This document shows positions 1 to 6,811 of a stretch of DNA of 22,243 nucleotides, one piece after another (positions within the stretch are counted from its first letter, which is position 1; each line of letters begins with the position of its first letter). Source of the stretch: a virus; IMG/VR virus record IMGVR_UViG_3300032296_001137, positions 1 through 22,243 of that record. One strand, 5' to 3'. The notes beneath the pieces were generated by a model. The model was not told the DNA's origin. It did not search any database and saw nothing but the letters and a program-made list of their open reading frames with translations. Both the position numbers and the translations under genes were made by a program.

Positions 1-21
1 TTCGTTGAGCGCGACGACTAA
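1..21 (+). CDS. 3' end of an upstream rightward gene (partial, uncertain)
   Basis: In frame 1 the first bases read FVERDD and then a TAA stop at 19-21. That stop shares one base with the ATG of the next gene at 21, a TAATG junction. This fits the tightly coupled rightward operon that follows, but only six codons are visible, so nothing can be said about the product. Confidence 0.3.
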   Translation, partial: FVERDD

Positions 22-254
22 TGCCACGCCCAACCATATGCGACGGCGACGCTTGCCACGCCGTCGCCGAACCTTTGCGCGTCTATGACTATTCGCCGAC
101 TTACAAGCGAAGCTTGTGCGAGCCGTGCTTTAGACGCGAGACAGAGCTGGCGCGACGAATACTCGCCGCGTCCGCAATTCCCGAACTTTGGCCGCTGAGA
201 GAATGGGAAACGGCTGGAGCCTATGAACCCGCAAGTAATGGAGAGAGAAAATGA
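21..254 (+). CDS. small Cys-containing protein, possible zinc binder
   Basis: The 77-residue product is not recognised as a named family. Its N-terminal half carries cysteines in two groups: one near residues 7-12 (ICDGDACH) and a CEPC knuckle in LCEPCF. They could together bind one zinc ion. The C-terminal half is Glu/Arg-rich and probably helical. The ATG at 21 overlaps an upstream stop, and its own TGA overlaps the ATG of the AT-hook gene as ATGA at 251-254, so translation is probably coupled. It is the first complete gene of a three-gene rightward operon facing the leftward train. A regulatory or DNA-associated role is inferred only from its neighbours, which look DNA-binding. Confidence 0.6.
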   Translation: MPRPTICDGDACHAVAEPLRVYDYSPTYKRSLCEPCFRRETELARRILAASAIPELWPLREWETAGAYEPASNGERK

Positions 255-583
255 CGAAAGCAACCAAGCCAACCAAGCCCGCCGCTGAAGCGCCTAAGCG
301 CGGACGCCCGCGCAAGACGGTGAACCCTTTCAGCTATCGCCCGAACGCTAAGACGACGGCCGCACAATTTGACTTCATCGCGACCAGGCTGGAGCGCGCC
401 GAATATATCGTGACGCGGGTTTATCTCGATCTCGCGGAGCGCCACGCGGAAACAGAAGGTGGAGACTTTTTGGAATTTGAATTGGCCCAGCTCGACGCCT
501 TGATGGTTTACTTGAGCAAAGCTACCGAGCACGCCCGCTGGTCCAGTGAACGTCAAAACAAGCCGGAGATGCCAAAAAAATGA
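251..583 (+). CDS. AT-hook-containing phage protein
   Basis: This 110-residue protein starts with a Lys/Pro/Ala-rich segment that contains KRGRPRK near residues 16-22. That is the GRP core of an AT-hook, which binds the minor groove of AT-rich DNA. The remainder (residues about 35-105) looks like two helices rich in Glu, Leu and Arg, without a motif I recognise. The start overlaps the preceding stop as ATGA, and the stop at 581-583 overlaps the next ATG at 580 in the same way. The middle gene of a coupled operon ending in an HTH protein, it is probably an accessory DNA-binding protein. The function is inferred from the AT-hook alone. Confidence 0.65.
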   Translation: MTKATKPTKPAAEAPKRGRPRKTVNPFSYRPNAKTTAAQFDFIATRLERAEYIVTRVYLDLAERHAETEGGDFLEFELAQLDALMVYLSKATEHARWSSERQNKPEMPKK

Positions 584-816
584 CACCCTCAGACCTGCGC
601 GAGATACTGGAAGCGCGCGGAATGTCCCAGCAGGCGCTTGCGCGCTTGCTGGGCGTCAATCCTCGAACGGTGCGCAGATGGGTGGAGCTTAATCGCGAAC
701 GCCTACCGGAGCTGGCGATCATGCGGCTCCGGCTGGCGAAACTCGACAAGCCGGCGCAGAAGCCTAAAACTCGTCGCGATCTTTCCCCGGATGAGTTTCG
801 CGGCCCTGGCTCGTAA
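580..816 (+). CDS. small helix-turn-helix DNA-binding protein
   Basis: The 78-residue product is a single XRE/Cro-like helix-turn-helix domain. Residues 1-40 read as helices with the pattern MSQQALARLLGVNPRTVRRW, in which SQQALARLLG is the second helix and NPRTVRRW the recognition helix. The tail (LAKLDKPAQKPKTRRDL) is basic. The ATG overlaps the upstream stop as ATGA. The last 53 bases (764-816) are also the 3' end of the leftward primase-helicase gene, so the two transcription units converge and overlap. The protein probably regulates transcription in this region, but no operator was identified. RepA-type initiator accessory or repressor roles are both possible. Confidence 0.7.
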   Translation: MTPSDLREILEARGMSQQALARLLGVNPRTVRRWVELNRERLPELAIMRLRLAKLDKPAQKPKTRRDLSPDEFRGPGS

Positions 817-3097
817 ACCCTGCCGGTGCGATGATCCAATAATAGTCACCCCAATGACCGGCGGCGCCGCTGCCGGTCAAATACGTTTTAGCCCGCTTCC
901 AGGCGTTGCGCTCGCTTGAGCCTCGCTCCGCCGTTGTGACTTGCTGGAAGTAAGCGCGCCAAGTCGCCTCGCGCACGCATTTGACGCCTGACGGGATATG
1001 GGCGCCGGCCGTCGAGGGATATTCCCCCGCGTCCGCAATGGCTGTTTTAAGCGCCTCCAGGGCCTCCCTTGTGTGGCCCCTAGCTCCGGCCCCTTTGTCC
1101 GTCTTATTGGCCGCCCGCTGGGCTTGCAAGGCCGCTGCGGCGATAGGCTCCACCGCCAGCGACGACGCCTCCGGGTCGATCTGCGAAAGGCTGACGAGCT
1201 GCATCAGGTAGCCGAGAACAATCCCATCTTCGCCGTCTTTGCTTTTCGTGATCGTGAGCTGCCCGACGCGCTCCGTTGATCCTTCTTGGCTAACCTTCAC
1301 GCACTCCAACTCAAGATCGACGGCGCCGAGAAGCGCCGAGCTGCCGCGCATCCCACGGCTTTCATCCTTGCCGGCATGGTGAACGATTAGAACGCCAGCG
1401 CGTAGCTGGTCCTGAATGTATCCCATCACGGCGACGGCCTCGCCCACGTCCTTGGCGCTGTTTTCTTCTCCGCCTGCAAAGGCTCGCGCGAACGTATCCA
1501 CGACTAGCAGCGACGGCTCGATGTTCAGCGCGCGAACGGCTGCGATCACTGCGTCCGCATCCTCGAGCGTCGAGCGCAGATTGAGCTGCGCCTTAATGAA
1601 ATACACGGCGACATTGCCGGTGACGTTGTGGTGCGCCTTCAGCGCCTCCCAGCGACGTTTCAGACCGGCCCCGCCTTCTCCGGCGATATAGACGACCGCC
1701 CCTTGCGTTGCCGGCTTGTCGAACGCATCAGCTCCCGCCGCGATGCAGTAAGACAGATACAAGGCGACGAAAGACTTATAGCTCCCCGGCCGGCCGTATA
1801 GCGCGAGGAAACTTTCAGCCGGTACGATGTCTTTTATGAGCCACTTAACGGCGACATCCTTCAGCTCCCATGATGGGATGATCTCAATTTGTCGCTTGGG
1901 CTTTTCGGCTGGCGCTTCCTTCTTTGGAAGGAATGTCTCTGCCTCTTTTTGTTCTTCTTGTGCCACGCTGGGCAGATAGTTAGGCTTTTCGGCCGTCCAG
2001 TTGTCTAAAACTGAGCGGCCTTCCACCTGGCGCGCCGCGATCTTCTCCGCAATGCTCAATTCCTGCTCTTTCGGAAAGAGCGCGCGATAGGCTGCTTTCT
2101 TATCCCCGCCATGCTGAAGCGTTGCGACAAGCGCGAACGGGTCGCAGACATGGCCGGAGAGAGGATCGGCCGCGCCGTGGTGGCTGTAGGTACACCAATG
2201 CCCGAACTTGCCCTTGAATAGCATCACGCCGGCTGTTTTCGTGGTCGAGCCTGGACGCATGAAGCGCAATACGTCGGCGCCCCTGTCGTAATATCCGAAA
2301 ATATAACCGGCGCGTTCCAAGATCGACCGCACGTCCTCGCGGCTCTGCGCGCTGTTGAACGCCTCGATCTTGTTCTCCCCGTCGAACTGGCGCGCGGGCT
2401 GCTGGGCTTGCGGCGCCTGCTGCGCGGCCTCTTGCGCGCGGACGGCCTCAGCCTGCCGGCGTGCGTCCGCCCACTCTTGCGCCATCCTGACGTCGAACGG
2501 CAGGCAGTCGGCGCGCATCGAGACGAAATTGGCAAGCGCGGCTTCGTCGCGCACGCGCGGGAGATACCAAGGCTGGCTCCACCGCTTCGCCTCCGGCACG
2601 TCTGAAAGGTAAATCCCAAAGCCCCGCAGTTGCTCCAGGATAAAATCCACGCAGTCGGCGAGCTGCTGTGAATTGGCGAGCTTTGCAGGTATCAGGATGC
2701 GATACTTCCAGAAACCATCCTCCGGGCGTGCGCTGTGGCTCGTATGGGCGCAGAACGTGATGCCGAGCGTGTCGAGCGCCTTGGCGACGTCTGGCAATGG
2801 CGGCGCGCCCTCGATCACTTCCCCCGTTTCCGGGTCGAACTGGCTGTCGCCGTCTAGGACGATCAACTCGCCTTCGAGTAGGTTTTCGTCCGCGCGCTTA
2901 GGAACCTTGAGCTTTCCGCCCCGGATCAGGTAGGAGCCGTCCTTATCACCCACGCGCGGCTTCGCGGCCAAGCCGCAGAGCTTGTCCCAGTCGTATTCTT
3001 TGACGACGAGTTTTGTGTCTGACCGGCCGCCGGTCGCAAAAGCAAGAAGCATAGGAATGGTGTTTTCTTCGCCGAACTGTGCTATTAGTTGTGTCAC
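764..3097 (-). CDS. primase-helicase: primase-like N-terminus fused to RepA-like ATPase
   Basis: A protein of about 777 residues with two parts. The N-terminal third has the look of an archaeo-eukaryotic-type primase/RepB domain: an acidic LIVLDGDS strand near residues 78-85, then a histidine motif (AHTSHSARP) followed by YRILIP near 117-137. A Cys/His-containing linker with HWCTYSHHG and HVCDPF follows. The C-terminal half is a RecA-fold RepA-like helicase: Walker A GRPGSYKS at about 435-442, Walker B LLVVD at about 530-534, and LIVHHAGK followed by RGSSALLGAVD near 570-594. It should unwind and prime DNA at phage forks. I choose GTG at 3097, preceded by a G-rich Shine-Dalgarno (GATGGGGGCAAC). 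A TTG at 3130 is in frame but abuts a hairpin and lacks a well-spaced ribosome site. The C-terminus ends DRDEF, like the SSB-like protein upstream. Confidence 0.88.
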   Translation of the reverse strand: MTQLIAQFGEENTIPMLLAFATGGRSDTKLVVKEYDWDKLCGLAAKPRVGDKDGSYLIRGGKLKVPKRADENLLEGELIVLDGDSQFDPETGEVIEGAPPLPDVAKALDTLGITFCAHTSHSARPEDGFWKYRILIPAKLANSQQLADCVDFILEQLRGFGIYLSDVPEAKRWSQPWYLPRVRDEAALANFVSMRADCLPFDVRMAQEWADARRQAEAVRAQEAAQQAPQAQQPARQFDGENKIEAFNSAQSREDVRSILERAGYIFGYYDRGADVLRFMRPGSTTKTAGVMLFKGKFGHWCTYSHHGAADPLSGHVCDPFALVATLQHGGDKKAAYRALFPKEQELSIAEKIAARQVEGRSVLDNWTAEKPNYLPSVAQEEQKEAETFLPKKEAPAEKPKRQIEIIPSWELKDVAVKWLIKDIVPAESFLALYGRPGSYKSFVALYLSYCIAAGADAFDKPATQGAVVYIAGEGGAGLKRRWEALKAHHNVTGNVAVYFIKAQLNLRSTLEDADAVIAAVRALNIEPSLLVVDTFARAFAGGEENSAKDVGEAVAVMGYIQDQLRAGVLIVHHAGKDESRGMRGSSALLGAVDLELECVKVSQEGSTERVGQLTITKSKDGEDGIVLGYLMQLVSLSQIDPEASSLAVEPIAAAALQAQRAANKTDKGAGARGHTREALEALKTAIADAGEYPSTAGAHIPSGVKCVREATWRAYFQQVTTAERGSSERNAWKRAKTYLTGSGAAGHWGDYYWIIAPAGFTSQGRETHPGKDRDEF

Positions 3098-3130
3098 CGC
3101 GTTGCCCCCATCTTTCGCGGTACCAGGCAA

Positions 3131-3160
3131 GCCCCCGGTGAAGCTCTCCTCACCGGGGGC
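3131..3160. terminator. perfect 11-bp hairpin between SSB-like and primase-helicase genes
   Basis: The arms GCCCCCGGTGA (3131-3141) and TCACCGGGGGC (3150-3160) pair perfectly around an 8-base loop. On the plus strand the hairpin is followed by GTTTCTTTGTT, a fair T-tract, so it resembles an intrinsic terminator for rightward transcription. On the minus strand, the direction of the flanking genes, it is preceded by A-rich sequence but followed by TTGCCTGG. It would therefore be a weak terminator, an attenuator or an mRNA-processing/stability element in that direction. Confidence 0.55.
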
Positions 3161-3169
3161 GTTTCTTTG

Positions 3170-3814
3170 TTAGAACTCGTCTTCCTCGTCAGCGCGCGGC
3201 GCCTTCTTAGGCGCAGGCTTTGCAGCCGGTGCTGGCGCCGGAGCTGCTGCGCTGCCCTTCGCCTCATGCTCAGCGAAAGCTTCCGGCGGCGCAACCCAGC
3301 CGACGAGCTTGCAAGTCGGAGCCTTGAAACGCAGCTCGCCTTGCGGCGTCGAAACTTTGACAGTCTCGGTGCCGGAGAACTCGATCACCGGCATTTTGCC
3401 TTTGTTGTCGCCAGCCTCAGCAATAAACTGATCGTGAAGCTGGTCGATCACCCGCATGACGGTCTTGCTGGTCGGCGTGAACTCGCGAAGTCCATGCTCT
3501 TTGAAAAAGAGCTTCAGGGAAACGGCCTGCTTGTGATCGGCCGAAGGCTTTGCGGGCATTTTCTCGCCAGCCGGAGCGAGGGTCGCCGAGTAGGTAGGAG
3601 CAAACGTGATCCAGCCAACGGACAAGTTGGCGAAGTCGGCGACTGCCTTAATCGGCAGGTCGATTTCAACCTCCACCTTATCCCAGCTACCGTCGCCTTG
3701 CGGCTCCCGGTTCACCGCAATGAAGTCGCCCGCTTTCGCGTCGAACTTCACAACGGGAAGAAACTTTCCCCCACCAGACGATCCACCGCCATCGAAGTTG
3801 ATTCCCAATGCCAT
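3170..3814 (-). CDS. single-stranded DNA-binding-like protein with acidic C-terminal tail
   Basis: The product is about 214 residues from the chosen ATG at 3814. The ATG six bases upstream (3820) is too close to the GGAG site, whereas 3814 gives about 7 bases of spacing. The body (residues about 15-170) looks beta-rich with alternating hydrophobics. A flexible Ala/Pro/Lys linker follows (AAPAPAPAAKPAPKKAP), and the tail ends in DEEDEF. A folded body, flexible linker and acidic tip ending in Phe is the layout of bacterial and phage SSB proteins, whose tip recruits partner enzymes. Its place between a RuvC-like resolvase and a primase-helicase supports a role coating single strands. No clear OB-fold signature is readable by eye, so the assignment is by architecture and context. 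Confidence 0.6.
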   Translation of the reverse strand: MALGINFDGGGSSGGGKFLPVVKFDAKAGDFIAVNREPQGDGSWDKVEVEIDLPIKAVADFANLSVGWITFAPTYSATLAPAGEKMPAKPSADHKQAVSLKLFFKEHGLREFTPTSKTVMRVIDQLHDQFIAEAGDNKGKMPVIEFSGTETVKVSTPQGELRFKAPTCKLVGWVAPPEAFAEHEAKGSAAAPAPAPAAKPAPKKAPRADEEDEF

Positions 3815-3855
3815 TGCCATACTCCATGTTTTGCCACTGATCCCCGTGGCCGGGA

Positions 3856-4095
3856 TTACTTCGTGAACGCATCGTCAATTGAATTGACGAGGTTCTCCGT
3901 GAAATGTTTGACGACGCTCAGCGCGGCATTGTGCTCAGACGCAGCGTTGACGATTGAATAGCTCAGCAACGCCCCAAGCGCGGCGATGACGACAGGATCA
4001 TCCACGTCCGTTGCGTCGATCACGTCCGCAAGCTGGTCGATCAGCTCAATCGTTTGCTTCTTGCGCTCGACCGTAAACTCAAACCTATCCCTCAT
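3856..4095 (-). CDS. small phage protein of unknown function
   Basis: A 79-residue product beginning MRDRFEFTVERKKQ. The reading frame stays open further upstream, but the internal ATG at 4095 is preferred because it overlaps the stop of the RuvC-like gene as ATGA (4092-4095), the junction used throughout this operon. The protein appears helical, with an Ile/Asp/Val-rich stretch (LIDQLADVIDATDVDDP) and an Ala-rich middle, and no cysteines. I do not recognise a family. It lies between resolvase and SSB-like genes, so a replication-accessory role is possible but unproven. Confidence 0.65.
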   Translation of the reverse strand: MRDRFEFTVERKKQTIELIDQLADVIDATDVDDPVVIAALGALLSYSIVNAASEHNAALSVVKHFTENLVNSIDDAFTK

Positions 4096-4556
4096 CTTTG
4101 CGCTCCCCACCAAGCCATCAACGCCGCATCGGCGCGCCCATCGTCTTTCTTGCGCGAGAACATATGCGCGTAAGCCGGAAACAGCTCTGCCGCGCGCTGC
4201 CTGTTCCCGTCCTTGCCGCTCCGCGCGTTGACAGCCTTCTGCCACCCAGCTGGCGAGATGTATGTGACAGGGACGTCGAGCGCCGACAAGATACCTTCCA
4301 GCATCCCAACGCCCCTGCCGAACTGAAACATGCTGCTTACGCCTTGCCCCGGCATCGCGCCGACAATCTCCAGGATAGCGACGCTAGGGTTCCGCGCTTT
4401 GATGATCGCCGCCAGCATTTGCGGGCTGATCTCAGTCTTCAACTTCTGCCCGCGTTTGACCTCGACGGTTGGCGTGTCGATTAGCTCCAGCGTCCCCTGA
4501 TCTGGACGAAAGAACGCAAGCGCGCCTTTGGCGCCGGGGTCGATTGCGAGGATCAT
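4092..4556 (-). CDS. RuvC-like Holliday junction resolvase
   Basis: A 154-residue RNase H-fold nuclease. It opens with the RuvC motif ILAIDPGAKGAL (catalytic Asp6), then has ILEIV (Glu63) on the second strand, and ends with KDDGRADAALMAWWG, which supplies Asp139 and Asp143. These fit the acidic metal-binding set of RuvC. The QFGRGVGMLEGIL segment near residues 78-90 is also typical of phage and bacterial RuvC proteins. It would cut branched DNA made during phage recombination or replication before packaging. The ATG at 4556 overlaps the stop of the HTH gene (ATGA 4553-4556), and its TGA overlaps the next ATG. Length is slightly below the 170-odd residues usual for host RuvC, as is common in phages. 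Confidence 0.9.
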   Translation of the reverse strand: MILAIDPGAKGALAFFRPDQGTLELIDTPTVEVKRGQKLKTEISPQMLAAIIKARNPSVAILEIVGAMPGQGVSSMFQFGRGVGMLEGILSALDVPVTYISPAGWQKAVNARSGKDGNRQRAAELFPAYAHMFSRKKDDGRADAALMAWWGAQR

Positions 4557-4771
4557 TTCTTACCCACCAACTCGATCTGCAATTCCAGCGCAGCCGCATA
4601 AGCCAGCGCCGTCTTGACGTTCATGTTCTTGTCGTCGCGCGCGTCGATCAGGCTCCAAGTTGACGGCGAAACGCCGGCTTCCTTGTTGACCTTGCGCTGC
4701 GAATACTGGAGCTGCTTGCGCTGCTCATTAAACAGCGCGAACAGATGCTCAGAACTTTCAACCTTAGTCAT
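4553..4771 (-). CDS. small XRE-type helix-turn-helix protein
   Basis: The 72-residue product is essentially one XRE/Cro-like HTH domain. Helices run from residue 10 onward, with YSQRKVNKEAGVSPSTWSLI as the helix-turn-helix core and a closing hydrophobic helix (ALAYAAALELQIELV). The ATG at 4771 has one of the strongest ribosome-binding sites in the window, AGGAGG seven bases upstream. A 59-bp gap separates it from the nuclease gene before it. It probably regulates transcription of the DNA-metabolism genes, but no operator repeat was found. An antitoxin-like role cannot be excluded, although no partner toxin is adjacent. Confidence 0.75.
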   Translation of the reverse strand: MTKVESSEHLFALFNEQRKQLQYSQRKVNKEAGVSPSTWSLIDARDDKNMNVKTALAYAAALELQIELVGKK

Positions 4772-4830
4772 GCGTCAACCTCCTGTTAAGGAACCTGAAC
4801 GCATACGATTGAAAGCGCAAGCCGCTGTCC

Positions 4831-5640
4831 TCATATTTCAAACGGTTCCCCCAATGCCCATTGCGGAATTGAGATTGTCTGCACGCCGCGCGTGTAGTGG
4901 TATCTCTTCTGCGGCTTGTCGGTCGCGAGGATGTAAGCCTCGGCGGCCTCGCGCATAGCGCGCCTGCCGGCGAGCAAAGACTTAGCGTCCAGCTCATAGA
5001 CGCCAACCGCGTGCGGCGCCTCGCTCTCAACCGCGATGAAGACGAACTTCTTCAGCTCGATGCCTGCGACCGCAAGGAACCCATGCGTATAATGCGCCGC
5101 CTGTAGGTGGTATTTGAACGTCGCGATCTGACGCGCGAACCCCTCCGGCGAAGCATCTTGGCAGGTCTTGAGATCAAGCATGACGTCGCCGACGATAAAA
5201 TCGACGCGCGCCTTGCACGGGACACCATACTGATCCCAGAGCATCGTGACTTCTGCGTCGCCGCCTTCTTCAAAGTAGTCTTTGACGACTGGGTTTTCCT
5301 TGGCCGAGCTAGCGATTGCTTTGGCGCGGGAATACTGCGCCTCGTCAAGTATCGTCTTGCCCTGATTGTCATCCTGGAACTCCTGCGCGGCCTTCTTACC
5401 GATGGTCGTGCGCATGTCGAAGCGCGGGCTGATCGCGAACTCCTGCTCGAACTTCTCAGGCTCGAAGAACAGAGTATGCGTCAGCGTGCCGAGCTTCATG
5501 GCTGCGGTAGGTTCACGCGGGTTAGTCATCGACTCCAGGAAGTGCGCCGGAGAACGGAGCAACAGTTTCGCTCCTGACGCGCTCAGCGCCTTGATTGCGT
5601 GATACTCGCTTGCCGGCATGTCTTTGATTAGCTTCGCCAT
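4831..5640 (-). CDS. PD-(D/E)XK nuclease of exonuclease VIII/RecB type
   Basis: A 269-residue product related to the RecE/exonuclease VIII C-terminal and Cas4/RecB nuclease superfamily. It opens with the typical MPASEYHAIKALSASGAKLL and SPAHF. It then has GTLTH with His55, DAEVTMLW (Glu130), CKARVDF with Asp147, the core MLDLKT (Asp156, Lys158), and FKYHLQAAHY, which provides the Gln and Tyr of the last motif. All the nuclease residues appear present. It probably resects double-stranded ends to make single strands for recombination. The ATG at 5640 follows GGGGGAG. An in-frame upstream start at 5670 would add ten residues with no matching site. The first 119 bases also encode the C-terminus of the overlapping zinc-knuckle protein in another frame. 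Confidence 0.87.
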   Translation of the reverse strand: MAKLIKDMPASEYHAIKALSASGAKLLLRSPAHFLESMTNPREPTAAMKLGTLTHTLFFEPEKFEQEFAISPRFDMRTTIGKKAAQEFQDDNQGKTILDEAQYSRAKAIASSAKENPVVKDYFEEGGDAEVTMLWDQYGVPCKARVDFIVGDVMLDLKTCQDASPEGFARQIATFKYHLQAAHYTHGFLAVAGIELKKFVFIAVESEAPHAVGVYELDAKSLLAGRRAMREAAEAYILATDKPQKRYHYTRGVQTISIPQWALGEPFEI

Positions 5641-5770
5641 CGTTCTCCCCCATCGGTTGATATTCACCACAAAAGTAGCTGCGCGCGACGCGGACAGGCG
5701 TCGGATAACGCTGGCAGCTCAGAGACCCGCCTTCTTTACCAGGCGTAAACTTGCAGGTTTCACATTTCAT
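5522..5770 (-). CDS. Cys4 zinc-knuckle protein overlapping the nuclease gene
   Basis: The 82-residue protein begins MKCETCKF, with further cysteines at 19 (SCQRYP) and 34 (YFCGEY). This CxxC-x12-C-x14-C spacing suggests one bound zinc, as in many tiny phage proteins. The ATG at 5770 has AAGGA seven bases upstream. From about residue 44 onward the coding sequence runs out of frame inside the nuclease gene for 119 bases, to a TAA at 5522-5524. The Cys4 module is thus complete before the overlap. The overprinted tail (ending GALPGVDD) has unbiased composition and may be a by-product. No function is known to me. It could act with the nuclease, to which it is translationally close. Confidence 0.65.
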   Translation of the reverse strand: MKCETCKFTPGKEGGSLSCQRYPTPVRVARSYFCGEYQPMGENDGEANQRHAGKRVSRNQGAERVRSETVAPFSGALPGVDD

Positions 5771-5941
5771 ATTGCGTTCCTTGTTAGTGTCACCAGCACC
5801 AGAGCGCGATGCTGGATGACTTTCGGCAATGACCTTTCGGCCCCGTGTTGTGACTGTCCGGGTTGCTCTCTACTTGCTTCTTGCCTACGTCTGACGCCAG
5901 TTTGCAGTCACCGTTGGTTTCAGGACGGCCTGCTCTTTGCG
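5771..5941 (-). other. 171-bp gap, no gene seen
   Basis: This is the longest stretch without a gene in the window. No leftward ATG is present, and the GTG frames close within about ten codons. A weak inverted repeat CCAGCA (5793-5798) / TGCTGG (5810-5815) lies just upstream of the zinc-knuckle gene. No convincing -35/-10 pair could be read. A promoter recognised by a phage factor or a small RNA is possible but not shown. Confidence 0.35.
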
Positions 5942-6211
5942 TCAGTCGATTGCTTTAACTGAAGCATCAGCAAGTATGACCTTCATCTTCTTGCTGATTT
6001 CCAAAAGTGCTCTTGTCGTTAATGCAAAGGCGTCCATTTCTGCTTCACTGTCTCCAATGCGGACTGGATGCGAGTAGACAGTATTACGCATTTCAATGAG
6101 CGCCTTCTCCAACGCCTCGATGCGGTCGGCGGCTTCATTGCAGATTTCATTTGCACTGTCATAATCGTAAATGTCTGCTTCACGCAGCCGCTTCACAAGA
6201 TCATCGCCCAT
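5942..6211 (-). CDS. small acidic helical phage protein, Ea22-like
   Basis: The 89-residue product from the ATG at 6211 reads DDLVKRLREADIYDYDSANE and then NEAADRIEALEKAL. It is a highly charged helical protein of the kind seen in many early phage regions, where a D-L-V-K-R-L-R start and an A-A-D-R-I-E-x-L-E helix recur. A role is not established for that group. The start is set by GGAGGGG just upstream and overlaps the preceding gene by 11 bases. A more distal in-frame start at 6244 would run further into that gene and lacks a better site. The C-terminal half (ALTTRALLEISKKMKVI) forms another helix. It is the last of four closely spaced small unknown genes. Confidence 0.7.
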   Translation of the reverse strand: MGDDLVKRLREADIYDYDSANEICNEAADRIEALEKALIEMRNTVYSHPVRIGDSEAEMDAFALTTRALLEISKKMKVILADASVKAID

Positions 6212-6596
6212 CTTTCCCCTCCAGCGCCCGGAATATATCGTCAATCAACGGCTTGCTAATGAAGACGCTTCGAATGTACGACGCCTCCGCAATCGGTACG
6301 CTTCCATAAAACGAAGACGAAGCCTTCTTCAGCAGGTCTTCCAAAATCTGAACTCGGTCAAATCTTTCGTAGGCTACTTTCTCCAGCTCTGCGATATTGA
6401 ACTCTAAAGACTTGATATACCTGTATGTATCTCGCAGAAGTTTCCTGTCTTCCGCGTCGATTTCTTTAGACTTAGAAAACTTTTGAATGTACCCAGCTAT
6501 CGTTTCATCATCAAAGTTCACGCTTGGCTCTTCGTATATGATGTCTGTGATCGTCTTCTGAAGATCGTCGCTGTGTTTTTTGATATCGTCGCTCAT
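6201..6596 (-). CDS. hypothetical helical phage protein
   Basis: The 131-residue product begins MSDDIKKHSDDLQ. The ATG at 6596 is preferred over a codon five residues upstream because it overlaps the preceding stop as ATGA (6593-6596). The sequence is rich in Asp, Glu, Lys and Ile. A likely coiled coil covers residues about 55-95 (YRYIKSLEFNIAELEKVAYE, then ILEDLLKK). There are no cysteines, signal peptide or membrane segments. I recognise no family. Its A+T content looks higher than in the neighbouring DNA-metabolism genes, as for the adjoining small genes, which fits a separately acquired early-region block. Confidence 0.65.
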   Translation of the reverse strand: MSDDIKKHSDDLQKTITDIIYEEPSVNFDDETIAGYIQKFSKSKEIDAEDRKLLRDTYRYIKSLEFNIAELEKVAYERFDRVQILEDLLKKASSSFYGSVPIAEASYIRSVFISKPLIDDIFRALEGKDGR

Positions 6597-6790
6597 CTGC
6601 GCTTCTCCCATTCAGCCAGCATCGCATCGGCGTATTCATACGAAGCCTTCGCCGTCTTCGCTGGCTCAAGGGCTACGTTACTCAAAAGCGCCTTAAACGC
6701 TGCCAAGACGAGTTTATCGCGCATATCGCGGCGATCCATCTCGCTGACAATCTCTTTGAACGTGCGGCGCTCATTATCAATCTGTGACAT
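6593..6790 (-). CDS. small hypothetical phage protein
   Basis: A 65-residue helical protein beginning MSQIDNERRTFKEIV. An ATG nine bases upstream (6799) sits directly against the AGAAGG ribosome site, whereas the ATG at 6790 stands about 8 bases from AAGGA and is therefore chosen. The C-terminus (YEYADAMLAEWEKRR) resembles endings of many tiny phage proteins in which a helix closes with M-L-x-E-x-E-K, but I cannot name a family. Its TGA overlaps the next ATG. No domain, cysteines or membrane segment are visible. Confidence 0.65.
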   Translation of the reverse strand: MSQIDNERRTFKEIVSEMDRRDMRDKLVLAAFKALLSNVALEPAKTAKASYEYADAMLAEWEKRR

Positions 6791-6811
6791 ATACCCCATC
6801 CTTCTTCTCCA

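Noticed and set aside
3098-3130. N-terminal extension of the primase-helicase to TTG at 3130
   Set aside because: The TTG touches the hairpin stem, has no suitably spaced Shine-Dalgarno, and adds a Gly/Lys/Asp stretch without family features. GTG at 3097 has a G-rich site.
2101-3690. TTATCC-containing sites as DnaA boxes or an origin
   Set aside because: Several single TTATCC/TTATCA words occur inside coding sequence, but none extends to TTATCCACA and they are not clustered or next to an AT-rich stretch.
3089-3961. Long rightward open frame of about 290 codons
   Set aside because: It lies antisense to the SSB-like gene and its neighbours, has Arg/Leu/Ser-rich shadow composition, and the opposite strand has clear motifs and ribosome sites.
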